Assembly: GCA_003116975.1 (NCBI GenBank)
Contig: BGKB01000040.1
Coordinates: 248,001 to 312,000, forward strand
Source: Aurantiochytrium sp. KH105
Taxonomy: Eukaryota; Sar; Bigyra; Thraustochytrida; Thraustochytriidae
Length of the DNA: 64,000 nucleotides
Reading direction: 5' to 3'
Shown here one piece after another: positions 38,745 through 49,100 of the stretch. A model generated the notes under the pieces. That model saw nothing but the letters and a program-made list of their open reading frames with translations. It did no database searches and had not been told where the DNA came from. The translations under genes and the position numbers were made by a program. Each line of letters begins with the position of its first letter. Within the stretch, counting starts at the first letter, position 1.

Positions 38745-40694
38745 ATGAGCGGCAAGCTCGGGCGCGCCGCGGCCGCGTCGATGTCGACGTCTACGTCGTC
38801 TTCGTCGACGCGGGCCGCGGGCCGCGCCAGCGCGGACAGCGTCCTGCTTGCCGCCTTTCGCGAACTCGGCGCGCTGCCGCCGGCGCAGGAGATGGAGGAC
38901 GAGGAGAAGACGGCGCTCGCGCAACTTGGGGCGGAGGACCTCGTGCGCTGCGTGGCCGCGGCCCTGCGCAAAGTCCAGGGCCAGGATGCCGTCTCAGAGG
39001 ACGACGCGCAGCTCGAGGGTAACCTTATGCAAAAGCATCGTGCGTGCGCAAAGCTCGCAACGGCGGTCAAGGCGCTCGGATACACGCGCGAGTGCGGATA
39101 CAACACGCTCTTGTACCCGTCCGACGAGCGCGCGACGCGAGACCTGCTCAGCTTCCTAGCGGATCAGTGCGCCAAGGCCAACGCAGACTTTGGACACGAA
39201 GCGAGGTCTGAAAACGGCTCAGGAATAAATGCCAGCGCTCCAAAAGATCTCAAGACACGCATGCAAATGGCTCTGCGCGCCTGGAATGCAGAGACGTGGA
39301 CACTTCAAGCCCCTGGCAGTCGCGCGCGTGCAAGACCGTTTGCAACGATACACCGCAGCAAATGCTATCATGCTCCATTATCGGAGGCATTTGCAAATAC
39401 CTCGCAGCGCAATCATCTGTCTCACGTTGAAGTTTGCACCTTGGTTGAACGGAATCGTCTCGACGCGCTTCGTGCACGTCTTCGAGAACAATACGGCCTC
39501 GATTTACCCCATCCGCAGGATATTTCAATGGTTACAAGGGTCTCTACCTCTACAGAAGATGCACCACAGAATGCCAAAACTGGAATGGGCCCTCCCATTC
39601 CGCCTCGGCCCCAAAGAAACAAGTCTAAAGGTGACGAACTTGCAGGTAGCGACGCAGAAGCGAGTAGTGGAAGGTCTTCCTCCAGTATTCGCACAAAATT
39701 GGAAGACGAAAAAGACGCAGAACTGTCCACAGAAGACCGTATTGTCTCCATCCGCACAGCGCTACAGGAAGTGAATCAGAACACCGTCGTGTCTGAAAAG
39801 GAGGCAATAAAGTTGCTTCGTCTTGCGGAAGAAGAGACTGCCGAGGCTCGCGAAATGAAGTCGTTAGAATCAGATTATGCTGAGCAGATTGCACTACAGC
39901 ATGAGATCCTCGAGGCTCTACCTGGCTGCCCGGGCAACCTGGAGGCTCTCGAAGCACAGGTTGGGACCTTGACGGAAAAGGAGAGGGCTGCAGCCCATGC
40001 CCGTTCATGCGATCACGAAGAACTCCGTGCGCAAATTGCTCAAGTATCTAAACAGCAGCAGGAGGCGCGCGACAACGTTGAGCAACGAGCGCAGGAGGCG
40101 ACACGTTTGAGCGCGGAAATTCGCAAGTTGGAACAGGTTCTTCGCTCACACCATGATGAGGCCCACACTTTTGACGATGGCAGCGATTCTGCCGCTTCCG
40201 AGATGGTCGAAGGCCACGAGGTATTTGTGGCGCGAATTATGGACATTGTTGGTCAAGTGCGTCGCCAGTCCGATGAGATCTCTCGCGTCATAGCAGACGT
40301 CCGGCGTGTCCAGGGGGACATGAGTCGCACATCAGAAAAGTTGCGACGAGCGGAGGCGGCTGCGGACGAACTCATTTTCACCATCTCGGAGACACGGCCG
40401 CGCGACCCAACAGGGCCGCGTGCCTACAAGCTTCTGCACGACATGCGCATTCTCTTTGATGACCTGGTGGATATCGCTCGACGCACAGGCAAAGCCGCGA
40501 ACCGAGCGCGCGATATGGATTCTCGCGCCGCGAATCTGCGTTCGATGATGAGCGAGACACAGATGGACCAGGTAAACAGTGATCTTATCGCCATTCGCGC
40601 AGAAAATGCGCTCCTGCTCGAGCGTCAGGCTGCCGCGCAGGCGCAAGGCGATGTCGTGGAGACAGCCGGCAGCGCGAGAGCCAAGACACACTGA
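38745..40694 (+). CDS. CCDC22: CCDC22 homologue (CCC/Commander complex)
   Basis: The chosen product is 649 residues from the ATG at 38745; human CCDC22 is 627. With CCDC93 and COMMD proteins it forms the CCC part of the Commander complex, which recycles membrane proteins from endosomes. The N-terminal NN-CH-type domain (about 30-150) shows a DSVLLAAFRELG-like start, then an AKLATAVKALGYTRECGYNT segment leading into LLYPSDERATRDLLSFL, which parallels the human order. The C-terminal half is coiled coil. Its most conserved block is IMDIVGQVRRQSDEISRVI, then ADELIF, then a KLLHDM segment, ending in IRAENALLLE. The open frame extends 344 codons upstream through the divergent promoter; that part has no matching domain and is not included. 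Confidence 0.88.
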   Translation: MSGKLGRAAAASMSTSTSSSSTRAAGRASADSVLLAAFRELGALPPAQEMEDEEKTALAQLGAEDLVRCVAAALRKVQGQDAVSEDDAQLEGNLMQKHRACAKLATAVKALGYTRECGYNTLLYPSDERATRDLLSFLADQCAKANADFGHEARSENGSGINASAPKDLKTRMQMALRAWNAETWTLQAPGSRARARPFATIHRSKCYHAPLSEAFANTSQRNHLSHVEVCTLVERNRLDALRARLREQYGLDLPHPQDISMVTRVSTSTEDAPQNAKTGMGPPIPPRPQRNKSKGDELAGSDAEASSGRSSSSIRTKLEDEKDAELSTEDRIVSIRTALQEVNQNTVVSEKEAIKLLRLAEEETAEAREMKSLESDYAEQIALQHEILEALPGCPGNLEALEAQVGTLTEKERAAAHARSCDHEELRAQIAQVSKQQQEARDNVEQRAQEATRLSAEIRKLEQVLRSHHDEAHTFDDGSDSAASEMVEGHEVFVARIMDIVGQVRRQSDEISRVIADVRRVQGDMSRTSEKLRRAEAAADELIFTISETRPRDPTGPRAYKLLHDMRILFDDLVDIARRTGKAANRARDMDSRAANLRSMMSETQMDQVNSDLIAIRAENALLLERQAAAQAQGDVVETAGSARAKTH

Positions 40695-40840
40695 CAACCA
40701 CGAGGATATTACACGTGCGCCCCCAGCCCAGTTGAGACTGGGTTTGGATCTGTAAAAGTGGTGGTGAAATCATCGAATGTAATCAATGGACAGAACAGGT
40801 AAAAGGAAAATATAGTTTAGGTATAACGACCGGCAATCAA

Positions 40841-42016
40841 TCATACGAGCAGGATAGAGGCCATACGGCGGCGCGCGGCCTTAACGAGGTCGTCCTTGGG
40901 CCCGAGGAGCTCAAAAATTTCGAGAAGAAGCTTCTTGGCGGCCTCGTCCTGGAAGGCGCGATCCTTTTTCAGCAGTGTAAGAGCCTCGTCAATGGCTTCC
41001 TCGTAGCGCTTTTGCGACACGAGCGACTGGGCAAATTTGAAGCGCTCCTCGCTAGAGAGGTCGGCGCGGCGCGCCTCGAGGTCGCCGAGTTCATCGCTCG
41101 ACACATCGCCAGCAGTCTCGGCAAAGGAGACGGCGCGCACAAAGGAGGCAACTACAGGTTCCTGAAGATGCTGCTTGTACGAGGACTCGAGCATCTTCAC
41201 GAGGGCGTTGGCATCCGAGACATTGCCGTCCTTGAGAGCCAGCTGGCCAAGACCAACCAGAGCGCGCACGCGCACCTTTTCAAAGCGGTCCTTGACCTCG
41301 CGGTCCTTTTCGTCCTTGTTCGGCTGGACATCAGCGAGCTCCTTGAGGACGGGGACGATTTCGTCGTTGGCGACATTGCCAGCCTCGAGCGCCTGGTCGA
41401 CCTGATCCATGAGGCCCTCGGCGGCCTCGATGGCACTGGCGCCGCCCTCACCCGGCTGCGGCTGCCCGGCACCGGTCATCTTGACAACATTTTGCAGGAA
41501 CTCCTTTACTTGCGCCTCGCTCTGCGAGCCGACAAAGTGATGGACGAGCTTGCCCTGGTACACGGCGAGGACGGTGGGGAGGGATTTGATCTGAAGCGCC
41601 TGCGCGAGCTGCGGGTTCTTGTCCGTGTCGAGCTTGGCCAAGACAAGTTTGCCCTTGTACTCGCCGACGGCCTTTTTCAGGATCGGCTCGAGCGACTTGC
41701 ACGGTCCGCACCAGTCCGCGTAGCAGTCGAGCACCACGGGCAGCTTGGACTGCATGACCTTGGGGCCGAAGGAGGCCTCGTCGACTTCGATCGCCTCGGC
41801 AGGGCCGCCCGTCGCCAGGCCACGCACGGCGCCGGCTCCGGCCATCGCCCTCATTGGGAGCGTCTTCGTCGCCCCTGCCAGGGCGCCGGCGGGGCCTGCC
41901 ACGGCGCCACCGACGAGAGCGCTGCGCCATGCCAGACGTCCGCCGCTCGTCGAGCCAGCATTGCCTGCGAGCATGCGCGCGCTGCGGCGCCCGAGGCTGC
42001 TTGCGGCCGCGCGCAT
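40841..42016 (-). CDS. Mitochondrial CnoX/YbbN-like thioredoxin-TPR protein
   Basis: The protein has 391 residues from the inner ATG at 42016, preferred because it starts an Arg/Ala/Ser-rich, acid-poor presequence (about 1-70) of mitochondrial type. A thioredoxin domain follows (about 78-190), with the active site WCGPC at 102-106 and the cis-Pro in IKSLPTVLAVYQGK. The C-terminal ~200 residues are helical and TPR-like and end in a block matching bacterial YbbN/CnoX (RYEEAIDEALTLLKKDR, then AAKKLLLEIFELLGPKDDLV and RRRMASILL). In bacteria CnoX is a chaperedoxin that works with GroEL/Hsp60 under oxidative stress. A similar role with mitochondrial Hsp60 is inferred. The full CxxC is present, so redox activity is likely. 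Confidence 0.88.
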   Translation of the reverse strand: MRAAASSLGRRSARMLAGNAGSTSGGRLAWRSALVGGAVAGPAGALAGATKTLPMRAMAGAGAVRGLATGGPAEAIEVDEASFGPKVMQSKLPVVLDCYADWCGPCKSLEPILKKAVGEYKGKLVLAKLDTDKNPQLAQALQIKSLPTVLAVYQGKLVHHFVGSQSEAQVKEFLQNVVKMTGAGQPQPGEGGASAIEAAEGLMDQVDQALEAGNVANDEIVPVLKELADVQPNKDEKDREVKDRFEKVRVRALVGLGQLALKDGNVSDANALVKMLESSYKQHLQEPVVASFVRAVSFAETAGDVSSDELGDLEARRADLSSEERFKFAQSLVSQKRYEEAIDEALTLLKKDRAFQDEAAKKLLLEIFELLGPKDDLVKAARRRMASILLV

Positions 42017-42567
42017 TTTCTTTGTGTCGTGCGCCGCGCTCTTTGTCTGCCTCCGCACGTGCGAACGAAGGCAATCGAACTGTGCTCGCGCGCGTCGGGA
42101 CGGAGAGTGGAAAATGAACGAAGTAGATTTGCTTCTCGCCAATGATCGCTTGCTTGCAAGAGCGCCAAAAGAAAGGTCAGGTCATCATGTGGATCTTGCT
42201 AGCCTACTATGGGGACTCTCAAAGGGCTTGCTTGACACGATCAAGAAAAAGCACACATCATGAGCAATGACCTCTCTTACGAGGCGAGGCGAGGCGAGGC
42301 GAGGCGAGGCGAGGGAGGCGAATAAATGTCTGTCATTATAGAGAAACCGAGAGAAGAAAGAACGAGACGAAATGTCCGAGATTCAATCAAGTGAAAAGGA
42401 CGAAAAGAGTGAATGAAAATGAACTACAGCATAATTTGACACGAAAACAAGGGCAATGGCTGCGAAGGCAAGATGAGAAGAGCTCGAGGGCGCTGGCTGG
42501 CCTTCTCGGCAAGGCAGATCTCTTACTCGCTCGATCGCTTGCTCAACCATTCGGGCATGCGCCCACA
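42017..42567. other. Intergenic region upstream of the CnoX-like gene
   Basis: This contains the promoter of the CnoX-like gene (minus) and the 3' flank of the kinase gene. A pentanucleotide (GGCGA)n array lies at 42281-42316. The frame of the CnoX-like protein stays open to 42142, but without features. Confidence 0.6.
42281..42316 (+). repeat. (GAGGC)n pentanucleotide microsatellite
   Basis: About seven tandem GAGGC units, lying 265-300 bases upstream of the CnoX-like start and also 3' of the kinase gene. Confidence 0.9.
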
Positions 42568-43974
42568 CTAACTTGTTGCGACCGTGTTAATGTGTTGGTT
42601 CTGCTGTTGCTGGTGCTGCTGGTGCTGTTGTTGCTGGTGAAACTCTTGTTGTTGCTGCTGGTGCTGCTGCTGTTGGTGGTGAAATTCTTGCTGTTGCTGC
42701 TGCTGTTGCTGGTGGTACTGCTGTTGCTGCTGCAATTGCAACTGCATCTCGGGGGTGAGCGCGTGCATTTGCGCCTGGCCAGGTCCGACGACACCGGCAG
42801 GCGCCATTGCCATAGGGTCTGTGATGCCGTTCGAAACAGGACCATCATACGGCAAAGGCTCGAGATTGGCATCATCGCCGAACATTTCAATGTCATCCTC
42901 GGCGATTGTTGGCTGCTGATCAATCGCTTGCATGTTGCTGGACATGAAGGCGTGAAGCGTGCGGGAAGACAGCTTGGCAAGGGGTTGCTGTGGAAGCTCC
43001 TCGTGTGCCTTGATCCAAGGATGTTCGAGAATCTGCTGCATGGAAAGACGCATCTCCACGGGGCAGAGCAGCTTGCCAATGAGATCCTTGACCTTGTCGC
43101 TCATGTTTGCCCAAACTTTATCATTAAAGTCCCACTTAAAGGTGCATACTGCCTGGCGCAGCCCCATATCGTCAAGTCTGCCATACGGATCGAACGGGTG
43201 GTACGAGGCAAGAATGACATAGAGGATGACACCGAGTGACCAGCTATCACATCGATTGTCATAGTTCTGGTTGATGCCAACCTCGGGCGCAGCGTAAGCG
43301 CTCGTTCCGCACACAGTGTACATGAGATTGCTTCCCTGGTCCAATACTTTGGAAAGCCCAAAGTCAGAGATCTTGATCTCGCTGTCTGGGTCCTTGGTGG
43401 CGAGGACGAGATTTTCCGGTTTGAGATCGCGATGTACGATGCCGTGGCTGTGCATGAAGAGAAGCGCCTGCGTGATTTTAGCAAAGTGACGCGAGGCGTC
43501 GCGTTCTGAGTAACCTCCGTGGCTGACAATGCGCGAGAAGAGCTCTCCGCCCTCGAGAAGCTCCATGGCCAGGATGACGGCGTTCTCATCTATAAAGACA
43601 TCGTAAAGGCTCACGATATTAGGGTGCCCTTGCACGCGTAGCAAGGCCTCGATTTCGGTCCGCAAGGCCTTGACGTCCTGGTTGTGTCGCGAAATGCGCT
43701 TCACTGCCACTTGTCTTCCGCTGCGAATGTCCCTCGCGCGATAGACCTCTGCAAAGTAGCCCTTGCCCAGGAACCCTTCCTTTGACCAGTCCACCTGGTA
43801 GCAGTTTTCGAGCTCGCGCATGTGTTTGATCTGGTCCTGCCCCTCTTGCTGCTGCTGCTGTTGCTGTCGCTGCTGCATCTGGTTCCCGTGCAGCTGGTCG
43901 GCCATGCCATCGTTGCGATTATTGCGCCGCTCCGCGCCCCCGCGGCACCAGTTCAGGTTAATCCGGAGCGGCAT
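42568..43974 (-). CDS. CaMK-like Ser/Thr protein kinase with poly-Gln tails
   Basis: The protein has 468 residues. The kinase domain spans about 61-320: Gly loop LGKGYFAEVY (69-78), Lys92 in VAVKR, catalytic loop HRDLKPEN (181-188), DFG (204-206) and APE (229-231). The closing HPWI (about 318-321) is typical of the CaMK group. Near the activation loop it reads MYTVCGTSAYAAPE, and EVGINQNYDNRCDSWSLGVILY agrees with CaMK/CDPK-type kinases. No EF-hands follow, and no clear calmodulin-binding helix was identified. Short poly-Gln lies at 34-43. Residues about 385-460 alternate Gln runs with His, which come from CAG/CAA-type repeats at 42590-42745 and make a low-complexity tail. It phosphorylates Ser/Thr on unknown targets, probably in the cytosol or nucleus. 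Confidence 0.92.
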   Translation of the reverse strand: MPLRINLNWCRGGAERRNNRNDGMADQLHGNQMQQRQQQQQQQEGQDQIKHMRELENCYQVDWSKEGFLGKGYFAEVYRARDIRSGRQVAVKRISRHNQDVKALRTEIEALLRVQGHPNIVSLYDVFIDENAVILAMELLEGGELFSRIVSHGGYSERDASRHFAKITQALLFMHSHGIVHRDLKPENLVLATKDPDSEIKISDFGLSKVLDQGSNLMYTVCGTSAYAAPEVGINQNYDNRCDSWSLGVILYVILASYHPFDPYGRLDDMGLRQAVCTFKWDFNDKVWANMSDKVKDLIGKLLCPVEMRLSMQQILEHPWIKAHEELPQQPLAKLSSRTLHAFMSSNMQAIDQQPTIAEDDIEMFGDDANLEPLPYDGPVSNGITDPMAMAPAGVVGPGQAQMHALTPEMQLQLQQQQQYHQQQQQQQQEFHHQQQQHQQQQQEFHQQQQHQQHQQQQNQHINTVATS

Positions 43975-45279
43975 CGTGCGCTGCAGGCTCGCTCGCCGCC
44001 GCTGCTGCTGCTGCTGCTGCTGCTCGGGCCCAAACTACCTCTGCACCTCCTGCCCTGCTCCCGCTCCTGCTCGACGTGCAGGCCGCCCTGGACCGCGCGC
44101 GAGGTCCCTGGACTCCGCCGGGCGGACGAGTCTCTCCCTCGCCTCTGCTAAATCTCCCCTTTCTCCTGTGAGACTGGCGCGCAAGCCAAGCGAGGCAGCG
44201 AGGCTGCGAGGCACGGGCGCGCACGGCTCGGGCGCAGCGCCGCCGCTCGCGCTGCCGCTCGCGCTGCCGCTCGGGCTGCCGCTCGCGCCGCAGAGGCCGG
44301 CCCGGGCCCGCTCTGCTCCGCGGCGAGGCGAGGCGGCGCGGCGCGAGGGATGTCCGCGGGCCCTGCCAGGCCGCGCGGGACCGGCTGCCGCTGCGGCTCG
44401 CGCTGGTGCCGCTGCAGCGGCGGCGCGCGCGCGGAGGAGAGGAGAGGCGCGGCGCGGCGTCCGCAGGCCCTGCGCGCGGCGGCGGCGGCGGCGGCGGCTC
44501 GGGCGCCTCGGCGCGTTCGTCGCGCGGACTCGGACGCGGCCCGGCTCGGACGCGGACTCTGTCTCGACCCGGCGCAGACTCGGACTCTGCTTCGCGCAAT
44601 GCCCGCCTGCCTGCAAGGACCGACTGACTGACTGCGGCGAGGGAAATACTCGAGTGGCCGTCGCGTTTGGCCGACTGTAGCGCGACGTTTGCTCGACTTG
44701 ACTAGCCGGGTAGTAAGTAGGCTGCATCGAGTATCTCGGTGATGTGACACGACTGCGCAGTATAGAAGGCACATTTGTGCCGCTGCAGCGAGAAGAGTTT
44801 GCTGGCTCTGGCAGCGGGGGACTCGTTCACCACGGTCAGACGAAGACGGCGAAGGGACCTGGCAGAAACGAACAACTTGTTATTGAACTTGAACTTGAAC
44901 TTGAACATGAAATTAAGTGCGTGCGTGAATGAAAACGTCCAGCACGCGCGGACGCAAAGATATGAATGCGCTTTGCTTGCTCGGCGCGTGCAGGAAGAAA
45001 GAATGGAAAAGGAAGGAACTGAGCGCTTGAGTCACACGCGGCCAGTCTATGCACCCTGAAACAAGCATGCTACGAGGGCCGGGATCTCGTGCTGTGTGAT
45101 GTAGTGCAGCGTTTTGTGGTGGCCATCTCTATCGTCCCTGGAAGATCGCCTGGTGAGAATCTTGAGGCGGTCGAAGAGCCTGCTCCGGAGGACATCGGAT
45201 CTAGATCTGCTCATGTGCTCACCATCAAAGTTCCACTTTTCCTTCATCGCCAGAGCCAGCAGAGCAGGCTCACCTTGGT
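43975..45279. other. GC-rich intergenic region upstream of the kinase
   Basis: About 1.3 kb without a supported gene. The part 43985-44640 is extremely GC-rich and gives long Arg/Ala frames on several strands, which is typical of chance. A CTG run at 44002-44022 and 53-base repeat copy 1 (44648-44700) lie here. The kinase promoter must be within it. Confidence 0.6.
44648..44700 (+). repeat. Dispersed 53-bp repeat, copy 1
   Basis: It contains CTCGAGTGGC, then GACTGTAGCG and TTTGCTCGAC in order, matching copy 2 at 46038-46092 at roughly 80-85% by eye. The two copies flank the ribokinase fragment in the same orientation. Confidence 0.75.
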
Positions 45280-45665
45280 GCAGACGAAAGTGCCCTATCT
45301 GATCTCGCGACAGCCAGCAAGAACTCTTATGAGCAACAATGTGACGGTGGTTCTAACTGCCGGTGGCCTCGGTGCATTGCTCATTTCTCCCGACGGAGAG
45401 ACCGCATGGGTCACGCTCAGCTCTGAGGTTCCTTCTTCTGAGATTGTTGATACAACAGGAGCTGGTGATTGCTTCGCAGGCGCCTTCGCCTATGAGCTCG
45501 CTCGCATTATCCGCAGCCCGGGGCGTGAAAGGTGATATTGAGCACTTTTTTTTTCGCAAGGCTGCACAGCTCGCTTAGCGACGCTGCTGCGCTTAGCATT
45601 CAACGTTGAGGCTGCGTCGCGTCTTGTACCTACGTGCAAGAGAATCTCTACTCTTAGCATTATTT
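45280..45665 (+). pseudogene. Ribokinase (PfkB family) C-terminal fragment, decayed
   Basis: From about 45325 the plus strand encodes VTVVLTAGGLGALLISPDG followed by EIVDTTGAGDCFAGAFAYEL, the PfkB signature 2 with the catalytic Asp in GAGD (anion hole plus base). That is the ADP/sugar-binding C-terminal part of ribokinase, which phosphorylates ribose. The match then moves to another frame (ARGVKGDIEHFFFRKAAQLA) and later to a third (AAALSIQR, stop, GCVAS), so at least two frame changes and one internal stop separate it from a working gene. The N-terminal two thirds, including the ribose-binding lid, were not found nearby. It is most likely a relic of a host gene. An alternative, exons split by small introns, is less likely because no GTAAGT-type donors were seen. 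Confidence 0.7.
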
Positions 45666-46102
45666 TGGGGCTGAGAATGTTGTGTGAGACGAAGGGGAGA
45701 CAAGCTGATAAAAAGTGAGGAGAACATTCACTCCATACCATGCACGAGAGCAAATATAGGCAAGTTTATTAATGTCGATGTGGCGAGCTCCTCTCGTTGC
45801 TACCTGGGGAGCTCGCTTTTGCTGAGTTGCTTTGACTTCATTTTACCGGCAGACGTTTCGCCTCCTCGTTATCGTCCCAACTACTCGGTTTAGTGGTTTC
45901 TAGGTCGTAGACCTGGTTTGTCTTTCGTACATTTATATTTGTGCACTCGGACACAGACTCTGCATGCTTTCTCTGTGTGAATTTTAATGTCCACCTGCCG
46001 ACAAGTAATACTTTGCTAGTGCGCAAGCAGGGCAGTTTGCTCGAGTGGCGGTCACGTTTTGGCGACTGTAGCGTGGGTTTTTGCTCGACATGCACCAACG
46101 CA
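45666..46102. other. Intergenic region after the ribokinase relic
   Basis: Relatively AT-rich sequence containing the second 53-base repeat copy (46038-46092), which abuts the 3' end of the SAM/START gene. No gene was recognised. Confidence 0.6.
46038..46092 (+). repeat. Dispersed 53-bp repeat, copy 2
   Basis: This is the second copy of the unit at 44648-44700. It lies just 3' of the stop codon of the SAM/START gene. The distance from copy 1 is about 1.39 kb, with the ribokinase relic between them. Confidence 0.75.
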
Positions 46103-49100
46103 TCACTGTAATGAGACTTGGCCCGGAAGTAGTATACGGGAGGCATATTGTTCCTTTTTCTGGGAAGAAGAACCCACAGGCTTTGTTGGCGCTGAATTCT
46201 CCGGCCCATCTCGGAAAGAGGCACGAATAAGGTCCGAAAGCTCATCGTAGTTTACTCTCGGTAACTTTGGCGACAGAGATGGCCGAGAGGATTGACTGTT
46301 CGCGGCCTCCGCCGTGGCATCCGGCGTCGCTCCGCTTTGGGGAGCGTGTGTCGAGTCACCTCCAGCTTTCGCAGTTTCATCTTTCAGCGCTGTTCCCGCT
46401 CCTGCTTCTGTAGAGAGCCCTTCCATCGACGACGTCGGAGGCTCCTTTCGGATGATTTGAGCGGGCACCTCACTTGCGGAAGGCGCGGGAGTCGCAGAAG
46501 GCGCGGGTGATTTCTCAGCATCGCCAGGTAAAGTGGATCCTGATTTCACCGCTGTCTCGTTAACGGCTTCACTGGTGTCAGACCCGTTTGCTTCCTCTTG
46601 TACTTTTTCATTTGACCTGCACCCGAACTTTGACGAGAAGGATAACTCGAGCGACTTTCGAATCTCGGCGCCCGAAGCAGATTGTCGCTGTGGACTTGTC
46701 GTGGACGCGCTCGACAGGACGTCTGCAGGCTCGTCAAGGGGCTCGGCGTCCTCTCCAGCCTTGGAAGGAAGCCCTCGAGCCTCCCCCGCACCAAACAATT
46801 TGGCCTCGGGGTTGTCTTCTCCACCCGGAGGTCCAAGACGGGGTCCACGCGGACCGCCAGAACCAGACAATTGGGCTACGGGTTTGTCTTCGGTAGCGCC
46901 GCCAGCACCACCGGGAGGTCCACGTGGACCACCAGCATCAAATAGCATAGCAACGGGATTTTCACCACCTCCCGAGCCTCGAGGAACACGAGGCGGACCT
47001 CGCGGGCCGCCAGCACTAAAGAGAGCGTTCAGTGCAGCCCCGCGTCCTGCAAGCGCGCCTCCTCGGCGTGCACGAGGCAAACCTCGAGGAGTGGTACCGC
47101 TTGAAGCACCGGGAACACGAGGCGGACCTCGCGGGCCGCCAGCACTAAAGAGAGCGTTCAGTGCAGCCCCGCGACCTGCAAGCGCGCCTCCCCGGCGTGC
47201 ACGAGGCAAACCTCGAGGAGGAGTACCGCTTGAAGCACCGGGCGCAGACTTTGGTTTGTCAGCGAGATATGCGGAATGTCGTTTCTCGTTGGGGCGCAAG
47301 GAGTTCTTCTCTTCTTTGGTAATTAGCTCGGCCAGCTTTTCCTTGATGTTTACGCGCCACTTGGCCTTGTCACCCGTCGGGTCATTCGAGAACTCTTCCG
47401 GGCTCACAGCGTACACGGCGCGCTGCTCAATAATGTCAAGAGCCGAAGGACTGTATTGGTTTGTCAAGTCACCATAGTGAATCTTGGAAACCTCTTCTGG
47501 CGTGAGATAGAGCAGACGCAGCACCTTTTTCGCATGAATTCGGTGAGCAAGCTTGGGCTTCATGCCCTTGACGATGAGCTGGTCCTCGGACATATTGAAA
47601 TACTCGGGCTTGATGATTTCCTTCATGTCCCGGAGAGCCGCTTCGTTTCGGGGCTTTTGGTCTTCCTCCCATTTGCGCCATTTTTCGAATTCACGAAGCT
47701 TGTAGTCTGGATGATTCTGCACAATCTTCTCATACTTTTCGGTCTCATTTTCCGCGAAAAAGATGTCCTTTGGGGTTTCCGCATTCATTGCATTCTGTAT
47801 AGCGTTGCGCAACCTGCACTCGGCTTCTTCAAGAGTAAGGCCGAGATCATCCTCATCAATATCCGGCGGCAAATATGGCCGGAACTTGTCGAGGAGGATG
47901 CGCGTACGCTCCAGCTCTGAGCGCAAACGCTCCAACTCTGCATGCAACTCTTCGTCAGCTGTAAACGCAATATCGTTTCTCTTCTCCCCAGGCGACGGCA
48001 TTGTTGGGATTTTTCGCCTCTCCAATTCATCGCGAAGACTGCGATTGCTCAGCAGCAAGTCAGCAATTTGGCGTTTCGCCTTGACCAGATCCTCCTTCAT
48101 GAGTCGCATCGCCTCTGACTCGTTTGTGGCCTCTGGAGTCGAGCGCCCACCGCTGACTGCACTGCTCACTTCCTGCAAGGCGCTGTCCGCGTTCTCATCG
48201 TTAGTGTCCTTGTCCTCAACGGCATCGGCATCGGCATCGGCATCGGCATCGGAACCGGCATCGGAACCGGTCACGCGTGGCGATACAAGGGGCTCCATTG
48301 GCGGCGGACCTTTCTCGGAGATGTCTTGCATTTTAGAAAGCTCCTCTTGGGAGGACTTTTGAGGGTGCGGTTGAGCCCTTGAATTCGTGCGAGGCGGCAG
48401 CGGCGGAGCGTCTATTGGGGCTAATGGACCTTCTCCAGCAACACTTGCAGACTCTGAGCACAGAGGAAGCTGCGGTAATGGCGGCTCATGAGACGGTTGC
48501 ATTTCCTGAGCCTCCTCTTCCGTCACTATTGAGGCTAATGGACCTGCTTCAGCGACACTTGCAGACTCTGAGCACAGAGGAAGCTGCGGCAATGGCGGCT
48601 CATGCGACGTTTGCATTTTCTGAGTCTTCTCTTCAGTCACCAAATGCTTCATAGCCGCAGCACTTGTCTTGTGCACGGGCCCATTATCATGATCGTCGGT
48701 GGGCTGAGCAGCTTGAATATCGCCCTTGCACCAAGCGTCGCCGCGCAAAGATCTTTGGCTCTCCACGAAAAAACGAATGCTGTCCACCATAGACACAGCG
48801 GCCTCGAGTTGTCTTGCCCCGTCGATTTTGCATTTTGCCAAACCTCGTCGGTCCGTGGCTCGACAGGTAGGTTCATTTAGACTCGCAATGAGAATGAAAG
48901 TCACTTTGCACGCGTTTGAGCTGCACGGCGTTACAACGATGCCGGAGCCCTCAAACACGCGTCCTCGCACTGGCGCGCTATCTAGTGACGAGCTGCTTTC
49001 CTCAACATGCTCGTCCACCGACAACATTGCGCACACGCCCACGGTGACACCAGCCTCGTTATGATACCCATAGTGATTACGAACGACAAAATCACACACC

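Noticed and set aside
43820-44772. Long Arg/Ala/Pro frames on both strands upstream of the kinase
   Set aside because: The DNA is about 75-80% GC there, so stops are rare in all frames. No motif, and several overlapping frames compete.
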